From positions 25,934,001-25,998,000 of the forward strand of contig JAJNNQ010000026.1 in NCBI GenBank assembly GCA_027886175.1: a stretch of 64,000 bases of DNA. Direction: 5' to 3'. Under the pieces are notes generated by a model. The model was not told the origin of the DNA and did no database searches. It was given only the letters and a program-made list of their open reading frames with translations. The position numbers and the translations under genes are program-made. This document shows positions 13,501 to 28,694 of the stretch, piece after piece (within the stretch, counting starts at the first letter, position 1; each line of letters begins with the position of its first letter). This stretch comes from Phylloscopus collybita (Eukaryota; Chordata; Aves; Passeriformes; Phylloscopidae).

Positions 13501-15878
13501 CATTTCTGCAGGGTATAAGAAAACAATGTTAGTATTTTACACTACAACTGTTTCTAGATCTTACGTCTTTCTACCAATATTTAAGCTCAGTTTTGTGTTT
13601 ACTGCAGTGAAGTCTTTGAAAGAAGCAGCTGTATGGAGCAATCCTGCCAGCAGAAAAGCCACACAGATTCCTGGCTAGGTAAAAACCACATGTTTGAACA
13701 CAGATTTAAGTGGAAGTCTCCTTAGCCCAACGTGCTCTATCTGTGCCCATGGGACAGTGACTACACTTAAGAAAAGAAGGTGACTGAAGATTGATCCTTT
13801 CCCTGGAGGATTCTGCAGCTTCCTGAAAAGAAAATGTTGAGGGGCTGCTTCAGTCAGAAGTTGTAGATAGATGATCAAAGTTTACAGTTACTCCATAAAT
13901 TCGTTTGTTATTAAAACCTGTATAGTATTTGGTCTGCACAGCATCCCAATGCAGTAGATACCAAAGCTTAATTAAGTTGGAACAGCAGCTCTCCTTTCTG
14001 TTTGAGTATGGTGTTTGATAGTTTCACTGGGTATCTCTTCCTGCTTAGATGAAAGGTATTATTTTAAAAAGCTGTGACATCACCATGTTTATTGTTTTCT
14101 CACAGCAACAACCCTGTACCTCTATTTCTTTATCCCTCACTGTTCCTTTTCTTTTACATCTGGGATGAGCAGAGCTTCAATCAGCCCCTGCAGATGGAGT
14201 ATACCCTGTAATACTCAAACAAACCCAAAATGGCAAAATTGTTGTTTCATCTATTTTTCTAGGCAACAATTTTCCTAATTCTTGCCCTCACTACAACTGG
14301 TCTTAAGTATTAATTTCACACATAAAATGTGTAAATAACATATTTTAAGGCAGAGAAGTATCTTCATAATGAAACAATGAAATTCACTGAAATTCACTTC
14401 TCTCCCTACCCCCAAGTTGTAGAAACATTCTTATGACTTTCAAGGTTCTTGTTTTAACTATTAATTTCAGAAAAAGGCTTTTGTGTTTCCTTATTTTTCA
14501 GTCATCATCTTTTTATAACTAATCCTGCAATGTCCCTAGCCAATCCAAGATTATTTGGGAAGATACATTCTTTCCTAGTAGAAGAGTGTCATATTATAAA
14601 CATATGAATCTGTCTTCCAAGCAACAGCAAAAGGATAAGTTTTATTAAGTTGTATCTAGGAAGAAAGATTTCTCATTCTCATTTCTTCAACATGCACAAG
14701 TAGAACACAACAAAAAGTGAATTTCTTTTTCTGACAGCTTTTTCTTGAAGTGAGAGTACCTTAATGTATAAATTCACCGAAAAACAAGAATGGGAGGAAG
14801 TTAATCTTCAATAGCATGTTAACACTTGACCTTCAATACAAATGTGTAAATTAACTGTTAATTAATTCACAGATTAACAAATTGAACAAAACTTCAAAAG
14901 CAAACCAGTGATCTAAATGAAATGGAAGATGTCTGTTTTTTTATGAGATGAGAGGGCCACGTGTCTCCGTGTCTCCTGGACAAAGTTGAACATATTCAAC
15001 AAAAAGCTTTTGAACAATGTTGTATTAAATGCCATGTTGAACTCTTTATTACTTTCAAGCAGGTCCATTTAAGTTTAGAATGCATTTGTATCTAGCAGAT
15101 AATAACATCACTGCTTCTGCTGTAAACCCTGACACAGAGCAGTTTACACATGAAAGGCAGAAAGTCCTCCAGGTTTATTCTTATTATCCAGAGTTCACAA
15201 TTTCTAAGTAATTGTGAGGGCAAGGACTGGAAAATAAAAATACGACATAATGCCAGCATAAGAAACCAGTGAGGATCTCCTCCCTTCTTAGCATTTTTAA
15301 ATATCTTTGGATAAAATAAGTGTTGGAGAGAAATAAAACAACGCTTTTACCATCTTGAGAGGATAACAGTGGGATTCTGTCAATTCTCAGGTTGTTACTA
15401 AGTTATCAATAAATTTATTACTCTTTTTCAATGAGCTTTCATGATTATGCAAATACCTGAAATATTACTTCTGTAATTTTAACACACAGAATGTCAATAT
15501 TAATGTCTTCTCATATGCCTATTATCACTGCAAAGTCAAATATATTTCACAGTTGTGTCATTAAATAACCACTTGAAAATCATTCCTTCACATCTAACAC
15601 AGATTAATTTACTACCAAGTAATAGGAGTCCTAATGAAAAATAGGAATTTTGTTATTGTCCTAGAACTGAAAATATTGTAAGACACAGCCTATTCCATTT
15701 CTTTCTTTCTTTAGCTACATTCCAGAACTAATTCCTCAGCAAATAGCTTCTGTCTTTGGAAAGACGGTTACTGCAAAGCTCAATCAAAAGGCATAAAATA
15801 ACAAAGTTGACATTACTGAGAGAAATGGGGGTAGTCCTAACTAGAAGATGAAAGCCAATAGGGCTAAGCAAGTATGAA

Positions 15879-15880
<2 letters not shown>

Positions 15881-15909
<29 letters not shown>
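15881..15909. repeat. Homopolymer A29
   Basis: Uninterrupted run of 29 A, likely length-variable. Confidence 0.95.
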
Positions 15910-15913
<4 letters not shown>

Positions 15914-16382
15914 GCTTATTCTATGAAGAAGAAGCCACAAAACTGATCATGGTATAAAAAATGCAGCCATCACTAGTAAACAAGAGTTACACTGAAATTA
16001 GAGAATTTGCAGATTTCTTTTATAGATTTATCTTCCTTAGGCAGTGGTTAGGTCCAGGCCATAGCAAAGCACTTTGCCACTACCACTTTGTGCCTTCAGA
16101 AAAGGTCTTTCACTATACAGTGGCTTGGCTTCTTTTTGTACTAGCAAAGAGAAAGGGAAAAAATAATTATTAATGTTAGGAATGTTCTCCAAAACTTCTA
16201 GGGATTGATGTAGTTACTGACCTAGGCTGGATGCTGGTTAAGTGTTTCAGCACCATGGGACGAAAAGTGGGACGTGCAGGATCTGCTCACCACTAGGCTG
16301 ATGTGCAGGCAAATGTGAGCTCTGCCTGCCACTGAATGCACCAGTATTTCTGCTTGTGTAATGCTTGTGTGACCACATGCAG

Positions 16383-16560
16383 CATCCTGTGTCCTGTTAT
16401 CAGCTCCCAGGGCACAAGGAAAACATTAACACACTGCAGCAAGTTCAGTGAGAGCCACCAGGGTGGTCAAGGGCCAGAGCACAAGATGCAATGAAAAATG
16501 ACTTAGAGAAATGGACTTGTACAGCCCTAGGAAAAGGCAGCACAGGGGGGGTGTTTCAAA
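16383..16560 (+). mobile_element. CR1 LINE fragment, sense, old and diverged
   Basis: The order of CR1 landmarks is preserved: ATCCTGTGTCC, then CTGCAGCAAGTTCAGTGAGAG, CCACCAGGGTGGTCAAGGGCC..GAGCAC, and finally CACAGGGGGG. Individual positions are strongly diverged and an internal part is shortened. It covers the region between the RT end and the 3' UTR. Confidence 0.7.
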
Positions 16561-19500
16561 GCTGGTCCTATATATGACCTGCAATATAAAGGCTTTCCAA
16601 TATTAGTCAAAGTAATCTTTTAATAAAATATCTAAAATTTCCTTCTTTTGTAAGAAAAACTTTAATTGACTTTGCACTATGAATTACATCACTTTAAAAT
16701 GCCAGGTGACAGGCCTACAAAAGCTAGTTATTTAAAGTAAATTTTAAGAGGTGTGAGTCAGCATTCAGAAACACACCTCATATGTCTGAAAAAACATTGG
16801 ACAGTAGATTTTAGTTCTACAGCCTATCATTCCTTTTCCCAGTTTATGTATTGTGCTGAGTCTCTGTGTGTTTAAAGATAATTTGTATGCCATCCAAAAC
16901 TGCAAGCCTGCAATCAACTTCAAACTTGACACAAAATACATAGGCAACAGGTTAAATGATTTCTTTTTCTGAGGCAATTGCATACTGCTAAAATTTTATC
17001 ACATTTATGCATTGCAGTCTCTATGTACATCCCATCTATTTATTAACTTAAGTTCAGAAAAAGAACAATAATTTCCAAATCATCACCTCAACTGATCTGG
17101 AATCTCATAGAAGCAATCCTTGCTACGATGTAGAGAAATGCTTCATCACCTCAGTCTCTCACAACACCCAAACATAAGAAATGCTAAACAGTGCTATTTC
17201 AGTGTTCAGTTACATATCTGAGGATTTTAGAGTGTTGGCCCTGAAAAGAAAGTAAGAAAGACATAACACAAACATGAACTAGAGTTGACGAATTTCTTCT
17301 TCCACAACATAGAGATCTCACATAAACCCTCAATGTTATCTTTCATATTAAAAGGAAATTCCAATTGTGTTCCTTTTACTTATCATAGTGAGATAGAATT
17401 TATTTTCTTGGTTAAAGAAAGAAAGAAAGTAAAGTTTACATTAACGAAAAATACACTTTCCATATACTGCATAAAGAAATTTTACTCACAGAACCTTTGC
17501 TGTAAAATTATCAAAAAGATTTTTTAAAATGCAGTTCTGAAGCCACAAAATGTAGATAAGTACTTCACCCAACTCACAGCTTTTCCAGAATGTGCAAATG
17601 TTTCCACTTACCTTAAATTTCTAAGCAATATTTAATGCAAGAAAATAAACAGCCTGAAGCCAAGAACTTTTCAAGAGCTTCAAACAATCTCAAAAAATTA
17701 TTGAAATCACATCTACCCATGTTAGAAGAGAAATATTTGCCTAATGAATTATTTTCCTTCAATGGCATGGAAATAGTAGCTAATGTATTTATATAGCCTA
17801 TGTACATGTTATTGAGAATCTCTATTACAAGGAAAATATGCACACTTTTTAGAGATCTAACAGATAAGAGGTTTACCATAACATACCCAGATAAATCACT
17901 TCCAAGTCATATTATTGCTTAAACATTCCAAAAGTTCAGACTAAATCCTTCTTTAACAGGAACCAAGCAACCCAGCTGGACCAGTGTCTAAGCACTTCTT
18001 CAAAGCCTTAGTGCTTCTAGAGCTACTCCCCTGGTACAGTGGGTTGTAAAACCAGTATTTATTATAGGCATACACATGATTCAGATGAAAGGTAGCTCCA
18101 GAACGTTTTATCTGTGTGAGAAACTCAAGTAAAGCCAGAGTGCAGCAGAATCTTAATTCCCCTCTGGATGTGGCATGTGAAATGCTAGAAATGCAAACAA
18201 ATTTAATTAAATCAGTGCTAATCCCCAGAAAAACAGATGGAACCAAGGCATTTATTTCCCAGATATTTTCAAGAGAGGTAATTAGCCCACAAACCAACCT
18301 ACAAGATAACTAGTGGAAGGGACATGACACTGTTGGTGCTCCCTTAAGGAAAGGCAGTAAGCCAGGCCTTAGCTAAGACCTTGAAGTTCTCCAGGGCAAT
18401 CAGACTCAAGGTCAGTCATTTTAAAGCAACAACAACAACATCAATGAAATCTACTGAGCATATTTTACTTCAGCAAAGCTTCACACAGTTTCCAGAATGC
18501 TTGTGCCACACCATGGTTGAGGTCTCAGGCCTGAAATGACCCAGAATTATCTGTCTGGCCTTCAGTTGGTGATTCAGGAGCTCACAGGTATAGCAGAGGC
18601 ACTGTGTCAGATCTGCCAATCTGAATCCGTTGCTTAACATCATTTAGGAGGTTTGTCCAAATTCTGTGGACAATTACTACTACTATAACTACTACTACTA
18701 TTACTACTACTACTTTCTCTGTTTTTCTACTTTTGCCCTAAACATTTGCCACTGGCTACAATGATAAGACAAATCAAGATAAACATCTGGCCTGATCTAT
18801 TGCTAATGCTCAGTGTAATAAAAATGCTCTGTGCCTATTATATCAGCCTCCAACTAGAGCTGTTAAAATACAGGCATCTATAAATTAAGCCTCAAAAAAT
18901 CGTTACATCAGGTTATTTTGCTGGGAAAAACCCAAACCAAGAAAACTTCTTGCTAAAATTATAGAATAAATGCTGTATAGAAAGGTGATAGAATCAGACA
19001 CAATATTCCAATGAAATGTATGCCATTAAAAGTTTACATAATTCAGGATCATTTATTTTCTGTTTGGGGTATTCTCTAATCTTGTCTTAGTTTTCACTGA
19101 GGTAGCAATAGAGATGGGCAGGTCTTTGACTCCTTGTGGTTCTGTATTCAGACCCAGTGAGAGACAGGAGAAGTTCCAGTTATTTTTTTCTATTACAATT
19201 ACATTGCATACATCAGCCATGAATTACGTTTGCCATCTCATTAATCCCTTTAGGTGTTCCTCTAAAGGTTATTTCTAGAATCATACACAAATAGAACAGG
19301 TGTGAGTAATAATGCTTTGCAGTGGCCAATATATCTACGTGTATTTTTATATAATACTTTGGGGCAAATTCTGTTATAATGTAAGATAGTATGACTCCTT
19401 TGATGCCAAAGAGTCTGAGCACATTTACCACTGTGTAGAACTAAACATTTTATAATTTTAATCAGGAAAAGAGCACATCATTGCTGCCATCAATTCAACC

Positions 19501-22500
19501 TTTCATTCCAGAAAAAGGATTAAGTTTTTGAATAATTTCCTTTTTCTTTCTTTTTTTTAATCTTTTCTTGTCTTTGAAAAACCAACAATGCAGATAAACT
19601 GATAGTTATGAGCCAGGGCATAAATATACTTCCATGCTATTTCTGCTGCCTGTATCTACAGATCTGTGTTTGCAAGGTTCTAATAATTTTAGAGGGATGA
19701 ATTTTTTTTAAAAATGTACAAATTGGATCAGTGCAGGTAAATTCAAACAATCTCTTTGAATCCAAAAGTAAGACTCTTATTTTCGTCATATGTAAACAAA
19801 CTTAAAACAGTCTTTATCTTTTCTACAAATAAGTTATCACTTATGATTCAGGAACTACTGAAAAGATGATTAAGATGATTCCTGAAAATCCACTTTATAA
19901 GAGAAAGATAAAAAGACACTGTTCAAAGTTCAGAGAGACTGAACTTTGTTTTGTTTTGTTCCTCAGGAGTGAAAATTTCAATTAGATTTTATTAAGAGAA
20001 AAATAATTGTATGGAGAGACATCAATGACAAAAAAGCAACAGAGATGCCTATACAGTAAGAGAAGATGTCCCAAGAACCCACTGACGTTTCCAACAGAGA
20101 AGACATCTTTCATGGATTCCCTTTTTTATTATTATTTTTGTGGAAAGTGGGAGTTTTATAAGTCCTAGAAAAATATTTAAGTTAAGCAGGTAATAACAGT
20201 GAGTCTTAATAACATCAGAGCTCCATGAATTTTTTTTATAACAATTCACATTAACTGTAGAGTCATCTCATGGTGAAAACAGAACTGACCAGCTAAAATT
20301 TCCTTTGCTGGTGTTTTTATTCAGATCATTAACCAATATATGAAGTTGTCTTGTCTGATACCTAAAAACAAAAACAAACAAAAAGCCAAAAACCCCCCAA
20401 AACCAAACAAACAAAAAAAACCCAAAACACAAGAAAAGTACTTCTCCCTTGCAAGAAAGAAAATCTACACCATTATGATTCAATCCAGCACCGGCATGCA
20501 CCTTTTGAAGAGGGAGGTGTGGTGAGCAACTGTGCACAAGAACAGCCTTCCAGTTTTGAGCTGTTTGTGGTTCTTCTCTTACTACCATAAAAGCACAGTT
20601 TTAACACATTGGTCCTCCCAGTACTGCCTTGAGAGAGGGAAGTTTTATGGAAATGAGCTAGGCTGATCAACAAAGCTCCAGATCATCAAAGGCATTTAAG
20701 CTTGTAACTCCCCCTCACTGCAGCCTTGGCAATCTGACCCAAGGACTCTGCTGAAGGTCACACAGTTGTCTTTAGATGAACACAGAATTCAATCCAGTTT
20801 TCTAAATTCCCAGAATACTAGTCTAATTACACTTCCCCAAATCCTTTATGCCTTAAGTAGATTGCTGAGATGATTTTCCTGTATAAGTAGTGCTCTGACT
20901 TTTTACATATAGATACATCCTGTCACTTCAATACTACACACTGTTCAGTTACAAAAGATACAGGGGATAGGAGCTGCTTGGTTTTAGTTTGTTTCAATTA
21001 GATTTAATGTTGCATTGCTCCAGATTATTTCAATTAAAACCTCATTCAGCATTCCTATTCAGATGACAATTTTCTTTGTATTTTATAAGGCAATATTTGA
21101 ATGTGAGGCAATTTTCTGAACACCTGCATTGTCTGCACCCACCCCAGCCTCTCCTGTGTACATCTCTTATTTCTTGTGTGCTCAGGTGGCCCAAGTGTAT
21201 TTAGTTGCAGTCTCTGATTCGGTCATTAGATGTCCCTGCATGCTTAGTAGGATTCTGCACGAGGTGTAGTCCCTGGTAAACAACATAAAGCTGAACTAGG
21301 TCAGTTCTGGGAAGTCTGCTTGTTGTATTTATGCTTGATACTATCCTGTTAACAGGTCTCCCCTTTAAGAAGGCTTGTTGTTTACCATTTTGAAGATGTA
21401 ATCCAGGTGTTTACATATCCAGAAATATCAGCTAGCTAATCCCAGTTCAGTAGCATCGTTCCTTCTATTCAGTAGGACAAGATGCTGTTGACTGTCCTTT
21501 AAGTCTACTCTTGCAGTTTGTCCAGTTTAGACTAATGACAATTAAAGATCCAATTGACTTGTTCATGTGCCATAAGCATATTTGTACTTTCCCTCTTCAC
21601 TTGAGCCTCTGCCTTCGTACAGCTCTGGCTCTCTTTCTGCTCTTTTCCTTGCGCAATATGCAGTGTCCAGAATAATGAAGTGATTTTTGTGGGGAAGAAA
21701 ACTTTTCAGTTGTCTCATAAGTAGATTCTGTGGGGATGAAAGCCTGTTTATTTTCTCATAAACTGTGCTTTCTCATTAGATGGGATTTCAGGACTCAGCA
21801 ATTTTATAACCAGTCCCCTCTCAAATTTAACTACAAATTAGTTAAGCCTTAAAACTTAGCAATAAATCTTAAAATACAAACTTGGGCTTAAAAAACTACA
21901 CACTGATTCTCTTGAGACTATAAATAACTTCAAGAGGAGCACCAACTGCACAGTTAAAGCAGAACAGACCTGTTTGCATTACATCAGAAGAACTGATATT
22001 ATCTCTTCTATCAACAGAAGGAATGCATTTTTGTAATGCATTTTGACTCAATAAACAGAAATCTTCAGAATTGACCATCAGTATCAAAGTATCCATTCTG
22101 TATTTGTGGACATGAAATAAGTATCACAAAAACAGGGCAGAAAAGGTGCTTTTTTGCTCAGGTGGCAAACTGAATGAGTGCTGTACAATATTGTTATATT
22201 CCCTAGTGCTTCAGTAGCTGTCATTTCATTTCATGAAGTCTTTTCATATTATGAAGTGGAACTATATTCAGAAGCATCAGAATTCCATGATATTAAATGG
22301 TTTTCTCTGGAAAGAAATCTCTGTAAATGTAACAAAAGCAACAACTGTAGAAACTATTCTAATTGCTTTACTATAGCACTGAAAGAAATGATGGCACTTT
22401 GATAGGAAGTTAAACTCTGCAATTTAACAAATATGTGTAATTCTTATTTTTTCACTTATATTGTTTTATGTATTGTGAACGTGTAGGACTGTGTCAGTTT

Positions 22501-25500
22501 CCTCACCCTCAATGACCACCTCAGCAAAAGGATTTTTAGTGAACCTTTTACTTGCTGCTCTTTTCACTATTTTTAGATTCTGTATAAGATGACATAAGTA
22601 AACTATATATTACAAAAGAGGTTCTGAGAAAGCAAGTAAGTGTCATGATCCATTCTCATTCTAAATTTGCACCAAACTTTGTCAAGGTCAGATGGATTTG
22701 GTCAGATTTCTTGTGTAAAAAATTTTAAGATATCTCTGAAACTACAACTCACTTTTACAATCCAGTCACAATCCAGAACAAATACAAATCACAAATCCAG
22801 AACAAATAACTAGTTTGTCTTAGCATCCTATTTATACTATGTCTTTGCCACTTATTTAACATTCTAACTTATTTATCATTTGCCACTTTATCATCTAGCA
22901 TTCAGATTTCTATCTCTGTAAATCATAGCAGACAATCTGAAAAATCTAATACATGTATTATGTTGAAGTGGAAAACTATGATCATAAGAAAGGAATGTAC
23001 CCAGGGCTTTAGTCAGACAAATGCATGCAAGCTACACTCTGCTCAAAAGTTGATTCAGTAGATTTTATGAAACTGATCATGTGCTTTAAGTCAATGTTAT
23101 ACTTTTTTGTAGAAATTAAGCCAAAACCATGATGGAATTAAGTCCTCCTTACACAAGTACACTTGGCAGACTAGTTACAGGACCCTTCAGATTATAGCTT
23201 TCCATCTGTTGTTTGTTAATGGGAATTAGAATAAAGCTAATTTAAGAGCTGAAAGGCAGTGCACTTTCACTAAAAAAGCACAAATCCAGTCTACTAAGAC
23301 GGTTACAAGAAGACTCAGTAATGCAAATATAAGATACTTATCTGCTCTTGCTGGATCTGTGCAATTTTCTGGAAGGAGAAGCTTTCTTCCCTTTTAGCAG
23401 AAGCTCTGTCTTCAGTCTCTGCAAGTTTTCAGAAGAATTGTCTGCACTCATATCTGAGTTCTATAGAAGAAAATTATTAAGTCCCATATGGGACTTTTCA
23501 GTTAGTTTTACAAAACACTTAAACTGACAGCTATTCTACAGCACGCTGTTCTTTGTGGAAAGTAATATAATTTAATGAATGCAATAAAATTAAGCATGTA
23601 ACATAATTCACAGCAATTTAAATTTATGTGCCATTAACTGCTTTCCTGCAGAAAAGCAAAATATAATTTGAAAACATTTCTCCTCCATTGTGAATAAAGA
23701 TCCAATTTTGAAGTAATGAATTACAGAAACTTTTCTGTACTTTTTGGTGGGTTCTGTAATATTGAATAAGGAGCTCCGTATTTTTGCTTTACGCTTCTCA
23801 TCCTCGTGGTGATAGCCAGAACTTTGTCTTACATAAACAGGTAAATCACATATACCTATATGCAGTCAGAATTTTTCCTCACAGTAAATTCCATTTTTAT
23901 CCAGTCTTCTCCCGTGAGGCATGCAGCATACATGGCTTTACATGTAGCTTCTACAAATCCAGTAGTGAAATGCTCTGATTCACCATTTGCTTATTTCTTT
24001 GTTTTGCCATGAAATTTGCTGGGTACTGTTTCCAAGGTACATCAGGAAATCAATGTCAAAAGTCTCGCTGGAGAATTCTAATGTGTTTGAATTTTTTTAC
24101 CATGGTACTCAATCTATTCTACCTTCATTATCAGGAATCTTGTCACATATGTGATAAGACTTTGTTACTGCATTAGAAAATTGAATACTGATAAGAGGAT
24201 ATTATACATGATAAAAATTTGATCAGACTGTCATATTGTAGCAAAACAGAAGTGAGTTTCCAGAGTCAACGAATTACATTATGGAAGAACATGGAGTATT
24301 CTAGCTCCTTTTCACAGCTGAAATAGGAATACTGACAGTGGTCCTATTCATGGATTTGTAAAGTATACGTAAGATTGGAACTCAGTCCATCCCTGCACTC
24401 CTTTTTCCTGGTTTTGCAAAGTTCTAGGACATTTTAGGTAAAAATTATGTCTGTTTCCTGAGTGTTTATATGTAGTATTATATTCCAATGCTTTCTATCA
24501 TTTCTATTTTTCTCGTTGTTGCTATTAAGTGTTTGCTGCTACTGGACCTCCTATTTCTTCTGTCTACTTCTTCCTTATGATCCATTTTATTTCATCACAA
24601 TATCTGCTTTTCAACTTCTATATATTGTGTAGGTTTGTTGCTTTTTGTAGCTTTTACACTTGCTTTTATATTATGCTTCTGGATGAAGACCTGATCATCA
24701 TGAGAAATTTTTGCTAATCAGAGTGTGATTTTTTCCTAACCATTTCCATAATCCAAGAATTCTTTTTTTAATCTGTGAAAATTAACTTCCCTTTTCTGAC
24801 CTTCATGAGTCCCAACATGTTTGTAAATTTTATTGACGGATAAGTTATACTTTATAGCACAGAGTTTAAAAAAAAATACACAATTTTTCTCAAAAAGTGG
24901 CCACTGGTGTCTTCATATGCTAACAGTGTCAGACTTTCTGTGAAATTGAGCTTCTCACCCTTAAATAATTTCTCTAGCATAAAAAATGTCCCACATTTTT
25001 GTTGGCAGAGTAGCTGTGACAATGTCTGCATCCAAATCCAGACAGCAAAGCCTGAAACTACAGTCCTGGAAATACCACCATGGGAAACTCTGGCCTCTCT
25101 TGCCAGTCTGAATATCAACAATTTGTATTGCACCCTGCCCTATGTATCTGACCTGAAACCCTGACCTGGAATTTGGATCATCCAGAGACATCCCACAAGC
25201 ATATTCATGAAAGCCCTCAGTATACACACACACACAAAAAGATGCTTAATAAGTACTGTTCTGTTTTAAAATCAGCTGTCTAGTTTGCATTACTACTAAG
25301 ACACACTAATACCAGTTCAGGAATTTTAACTTAGTGAAGTAGTCTCTTGGATTGCTCCTAATGTGTTGGATTTCCCAAAATACTTAAATCTTTCCAGCCA
25401 AGAACAGAGAGCCAACTTCAACACTAAGATATACAGACATGTTTTTCATGTATGAAAAGGAGAAAATGGGGAAAATATATGAAAAGTAAAAGAGAATAAT

Positions 25501-28500
25501 ATGAATTTGACAGTCAACGTAGGACAGAATGTTGTTTTCACCTTGCTCTTGTAAGTTTAGACAATAATATGCCTGTCAGTTTCCTAGGATAAAGCCAAAA
25601 TCCTATCAACAGAATTCCTACAAAGAAAGACCATTTGACTGATGAATGCCTCACAGATATTTGAGTAAATAGGCCTCATGCAGAGCCCACAAATCATTTC
25701 CAGAGAAAACTCAGGTCCCAGGAACACAGGAATGTCTTTACATGTCATGACCACACTTACTTATGTGCAGACTCAAGGGCAGGACAAGACAGTTTCAAAA
25801 ATACTGCATGGGCTCCTGGTGAGAGATGCTAACCTGGGATTTCATTTGTTCTGTGCATTAAATAACGAAGACCATGCTTGTTTTCAATTAGATAATTAAG
25901 TCACTTCTAAAAAGTTGATACGGAGCTTTGCAGTGCCTGGCTGCTTAATTTTTTTTTTTCTCTTGTCTCTTCTGAGATATGCTGAGTGTGTGCTGCTACA
26001 GCTTCAACACTAGCTGCATATAAACACAGATGGACTTTTGGAACTGCTACACAAGTCACAGAAGTTCTCAAAAATGCACATTCAAACTGAAAACAGTGGC
26101 ATCTGTGGTAAATGGAGGAAACACAGGGCAGTAACATCTCTCCAAAGACACTGTTCTTTTTATTTCATCCCAAGTTATTCAAGCTGTTTGAGGGGATAAG
26201 TTGGAGCTAACACTGAGTCCTCACATGTGAAGATAGGGTTAAGAGACCTGTTTATTTTAAAATGCTGGTCTAGAAAATTCTCCTGGAACATTTCCATGGA
26301 ATCTAGCATCCAGGAAAGCATCTTAGCCCAATAAAAGCTCCCAGTCTGATAAGAATATGAGCAGTTTCACAAAAAAAATATGCTTTTTTGCAGAAGCAGG
26401 GTCCCAAACAGATCTCAGACAGACAGCAGTAAAACAGCTGGCACTAACACCTTTAAGACATGGCAAGAGCAGCCTCTGATGACCTTCAAATTGTGATAGT
26501 AGCATTTATTTGTTACCAGAGTGTTTATGAAAGTGGGGCTTGTACAATACACACACAGCATTCCTATTCCACAACAGCTCTTTATCTAAATAGACAGGCA
26601 GATAAAAGCTAGAGAGAGGATTAAGCACACAAACAGAGCACGAGGAGTAAGAGCCGGCAAATTTCACATCAGTTCACCTACTTTTGTTTACTTGTCCTTT
26701 GGGCAGAGTTTAATTAGTAAGGAAGGGATTACTTGACAAAAAGACAGAGGGCAGGATAGATATTAAAGATGGCCAGAGGGAGGGAGGAGAGGCACACAGA
26801 AAGTCTGGAGTGAGGCTGAGCTCAGAGTCTGCAAGAAATGACGCTCAGGGGGGTTGCAGAAGGTGGCTGCATGGCACAGGGCAGCGCTGCTCCTAACTGG
26901 AACTGTGAAAAGCAGTCAGATGTCTATGTGTGAACTGTATGGGGACAGAAGCACTACCCTGTCTTGTCTCTAACAAGTGCATAGCACAGAGGCAGCCCTG
27001 AATCTGTAATAAGGACACACAGCCAGCCAGTGTGTCTCACACAGGTATGAGGCTATACAGAAAAGATGCTGGTTTTAATTTCTTCTGTGCCAGAATCAGC
27101 CTTGAGCTGGCTCCTCCAAAACCATTTGTCTGGCTGATCATCAGTGTGATGCAAAAAGCTGCTGGATCCCAGAGGGGGCCTATTCTTTGCTGTCTCCGAC
27201 CAGAATGATGAGGAGGAATCCCAGTCCAGTGCTCAACTCTCTCGGGGTAAGGTGAGAGGAATGCACATAACATATCCTCTTCCATCAGCCTTGAGCAGAG
27301 CATCAGGCTCAGCTGACAACACAGCCTGGTTTCTGAAGCCTGCATCCTCCAGGGATGGCCCTGATTGCACTGAGGCATGAAGAAGCTGGGGCCACTGTGG
27401 GAACCTGAAGAATGACTGAGATTGATGATGACTGAGAAACTGAAATTAAAAAGATGTCTGAAAATGAGCTAAATAAACTCTCATATTAACACAATCTGCT
27501 GGGAGGTAGAAAGAAGCTACACTGCAGTTGCTTATTTTTTCCTGATAAAAGGTAAGCTATTTGGCCTTTTAAACTAATTCTCTGGTAAATCTTAAAGACT
27601 GGAGCTACTTGTATATTGCTGTAGCTATCACTGAAATGCAGCAGTAAAGATGGAGGAACTGCCAGTTGATGGTGGTATTGTATAAGACAAAAGAAGTAGT
27701 TTCTCACTTCTTACCTTGCAGTTATCTACCAGGGGTAGCTAATAAACACCATAATCCTTCACTCCACTCTCAGCTTTCAAAATAATATACCATAGTGGGC
27801 TGGAAAGCAACTTCAGTCTGAGACACAGAGGAGATGAGAAAAGTGCAGAAAGAATCAGAATGAAATTAGGGGATGGAATGAAATAGGAAGGTCAGAAAGC
27901 AGAGAAAGCAGATGGCAACGTGAGGAAAAGAGACCAGACGAGAGGCCAGATGGTGACCAGGGGAAACAATCAAAAAATGGTACTTGGACAAATAATTGGT
28001 TGGAAAATGTGATTTTTAAAAAAGGATACAAAATATCAATCAAAGACTGAGAATTTAGGGTTTATTCTGGACTGAAAGGGAAAGAAAATGGGATTTGTGT
28101 ACAACAGATTTTCTTCTCGGCTTCTCCCTTTCTGCCAACCATATGCCCCATCAGTGCATCTCAGGATGCAGGTTTTACACTGCAAGTAGCTTAACCACTA
28201 CTGATCCCATATTGTGAAAATATTTTTGAACTCCCATCCTATTACTTTGATCAATTCTTACACTCATTCCTGGGGAAGGCTCATCTCTAATTGAGAATTT
28301 GTATGTACAATGTTGTTTGAAATTTTGAACCCTATTTTAGGAATCACAGAAAGAATGATGATTAAAAAAATAAACATCTGAACAGGTTATTAACACCATT
28401 TCTAACGATACACAAACTTTTGCCTCATCACAGAATTCTCTTCCAGAAACAAAAAAAAATCTGTATTTTTTTCTTCCTATTCAGACTAAACTTTTCCTTC

Positions 28501-28694
28501 TTTGAAGTGTAATTCATCTTCCTAGACTCCTAATTGTACATGGAATAATTCTTCCTGCCCTGTGTGTATTATACTCTGAAATCTTTGTGTGTGAATATTT
28601 TTGCCACATCAAAGAATCCCTTTGAAAATACTGTTTGGAGCTGAATGTCTTACAGAGGCCCTGCAGTAATCTGGAGTGCTGCTCACTATGAGAG
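16561..28694. other. Intergenic sequence, no gene seen
   Basis: AT-rich DNA with a CAA run (18427-18439), an ACT microsatellite (18673-18714), an A/C-rich patch (20364-20430) and a 15-bp duplicated AATCCAGAACAAATA near 22770-22808. A moderately GC-richer stretch at 26740-27380 has short open frames only. No gene or known transposon was recognised. Confidence 0.55.
18673..18714. repeat. ACT/TAC trinucleotide microsatellite, imperfect
   Basis: About 14 ACT-type units interrupted by ATA and ATT. Confidence 0.9.

Larger units (their letters stand above)
6801..16382. other. Intergenic sequence, no gene seen
   Basis: Mostly AT-rich DNA. It holds a GC-richer patch at about 8160-8480 with two overlapping open frames of unknown meaning, a T20 run (10242-10261), a hairpin at 10561-10581 and an A29 run (15881-15909). 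I saw no supported exon. Confidence 0.55.
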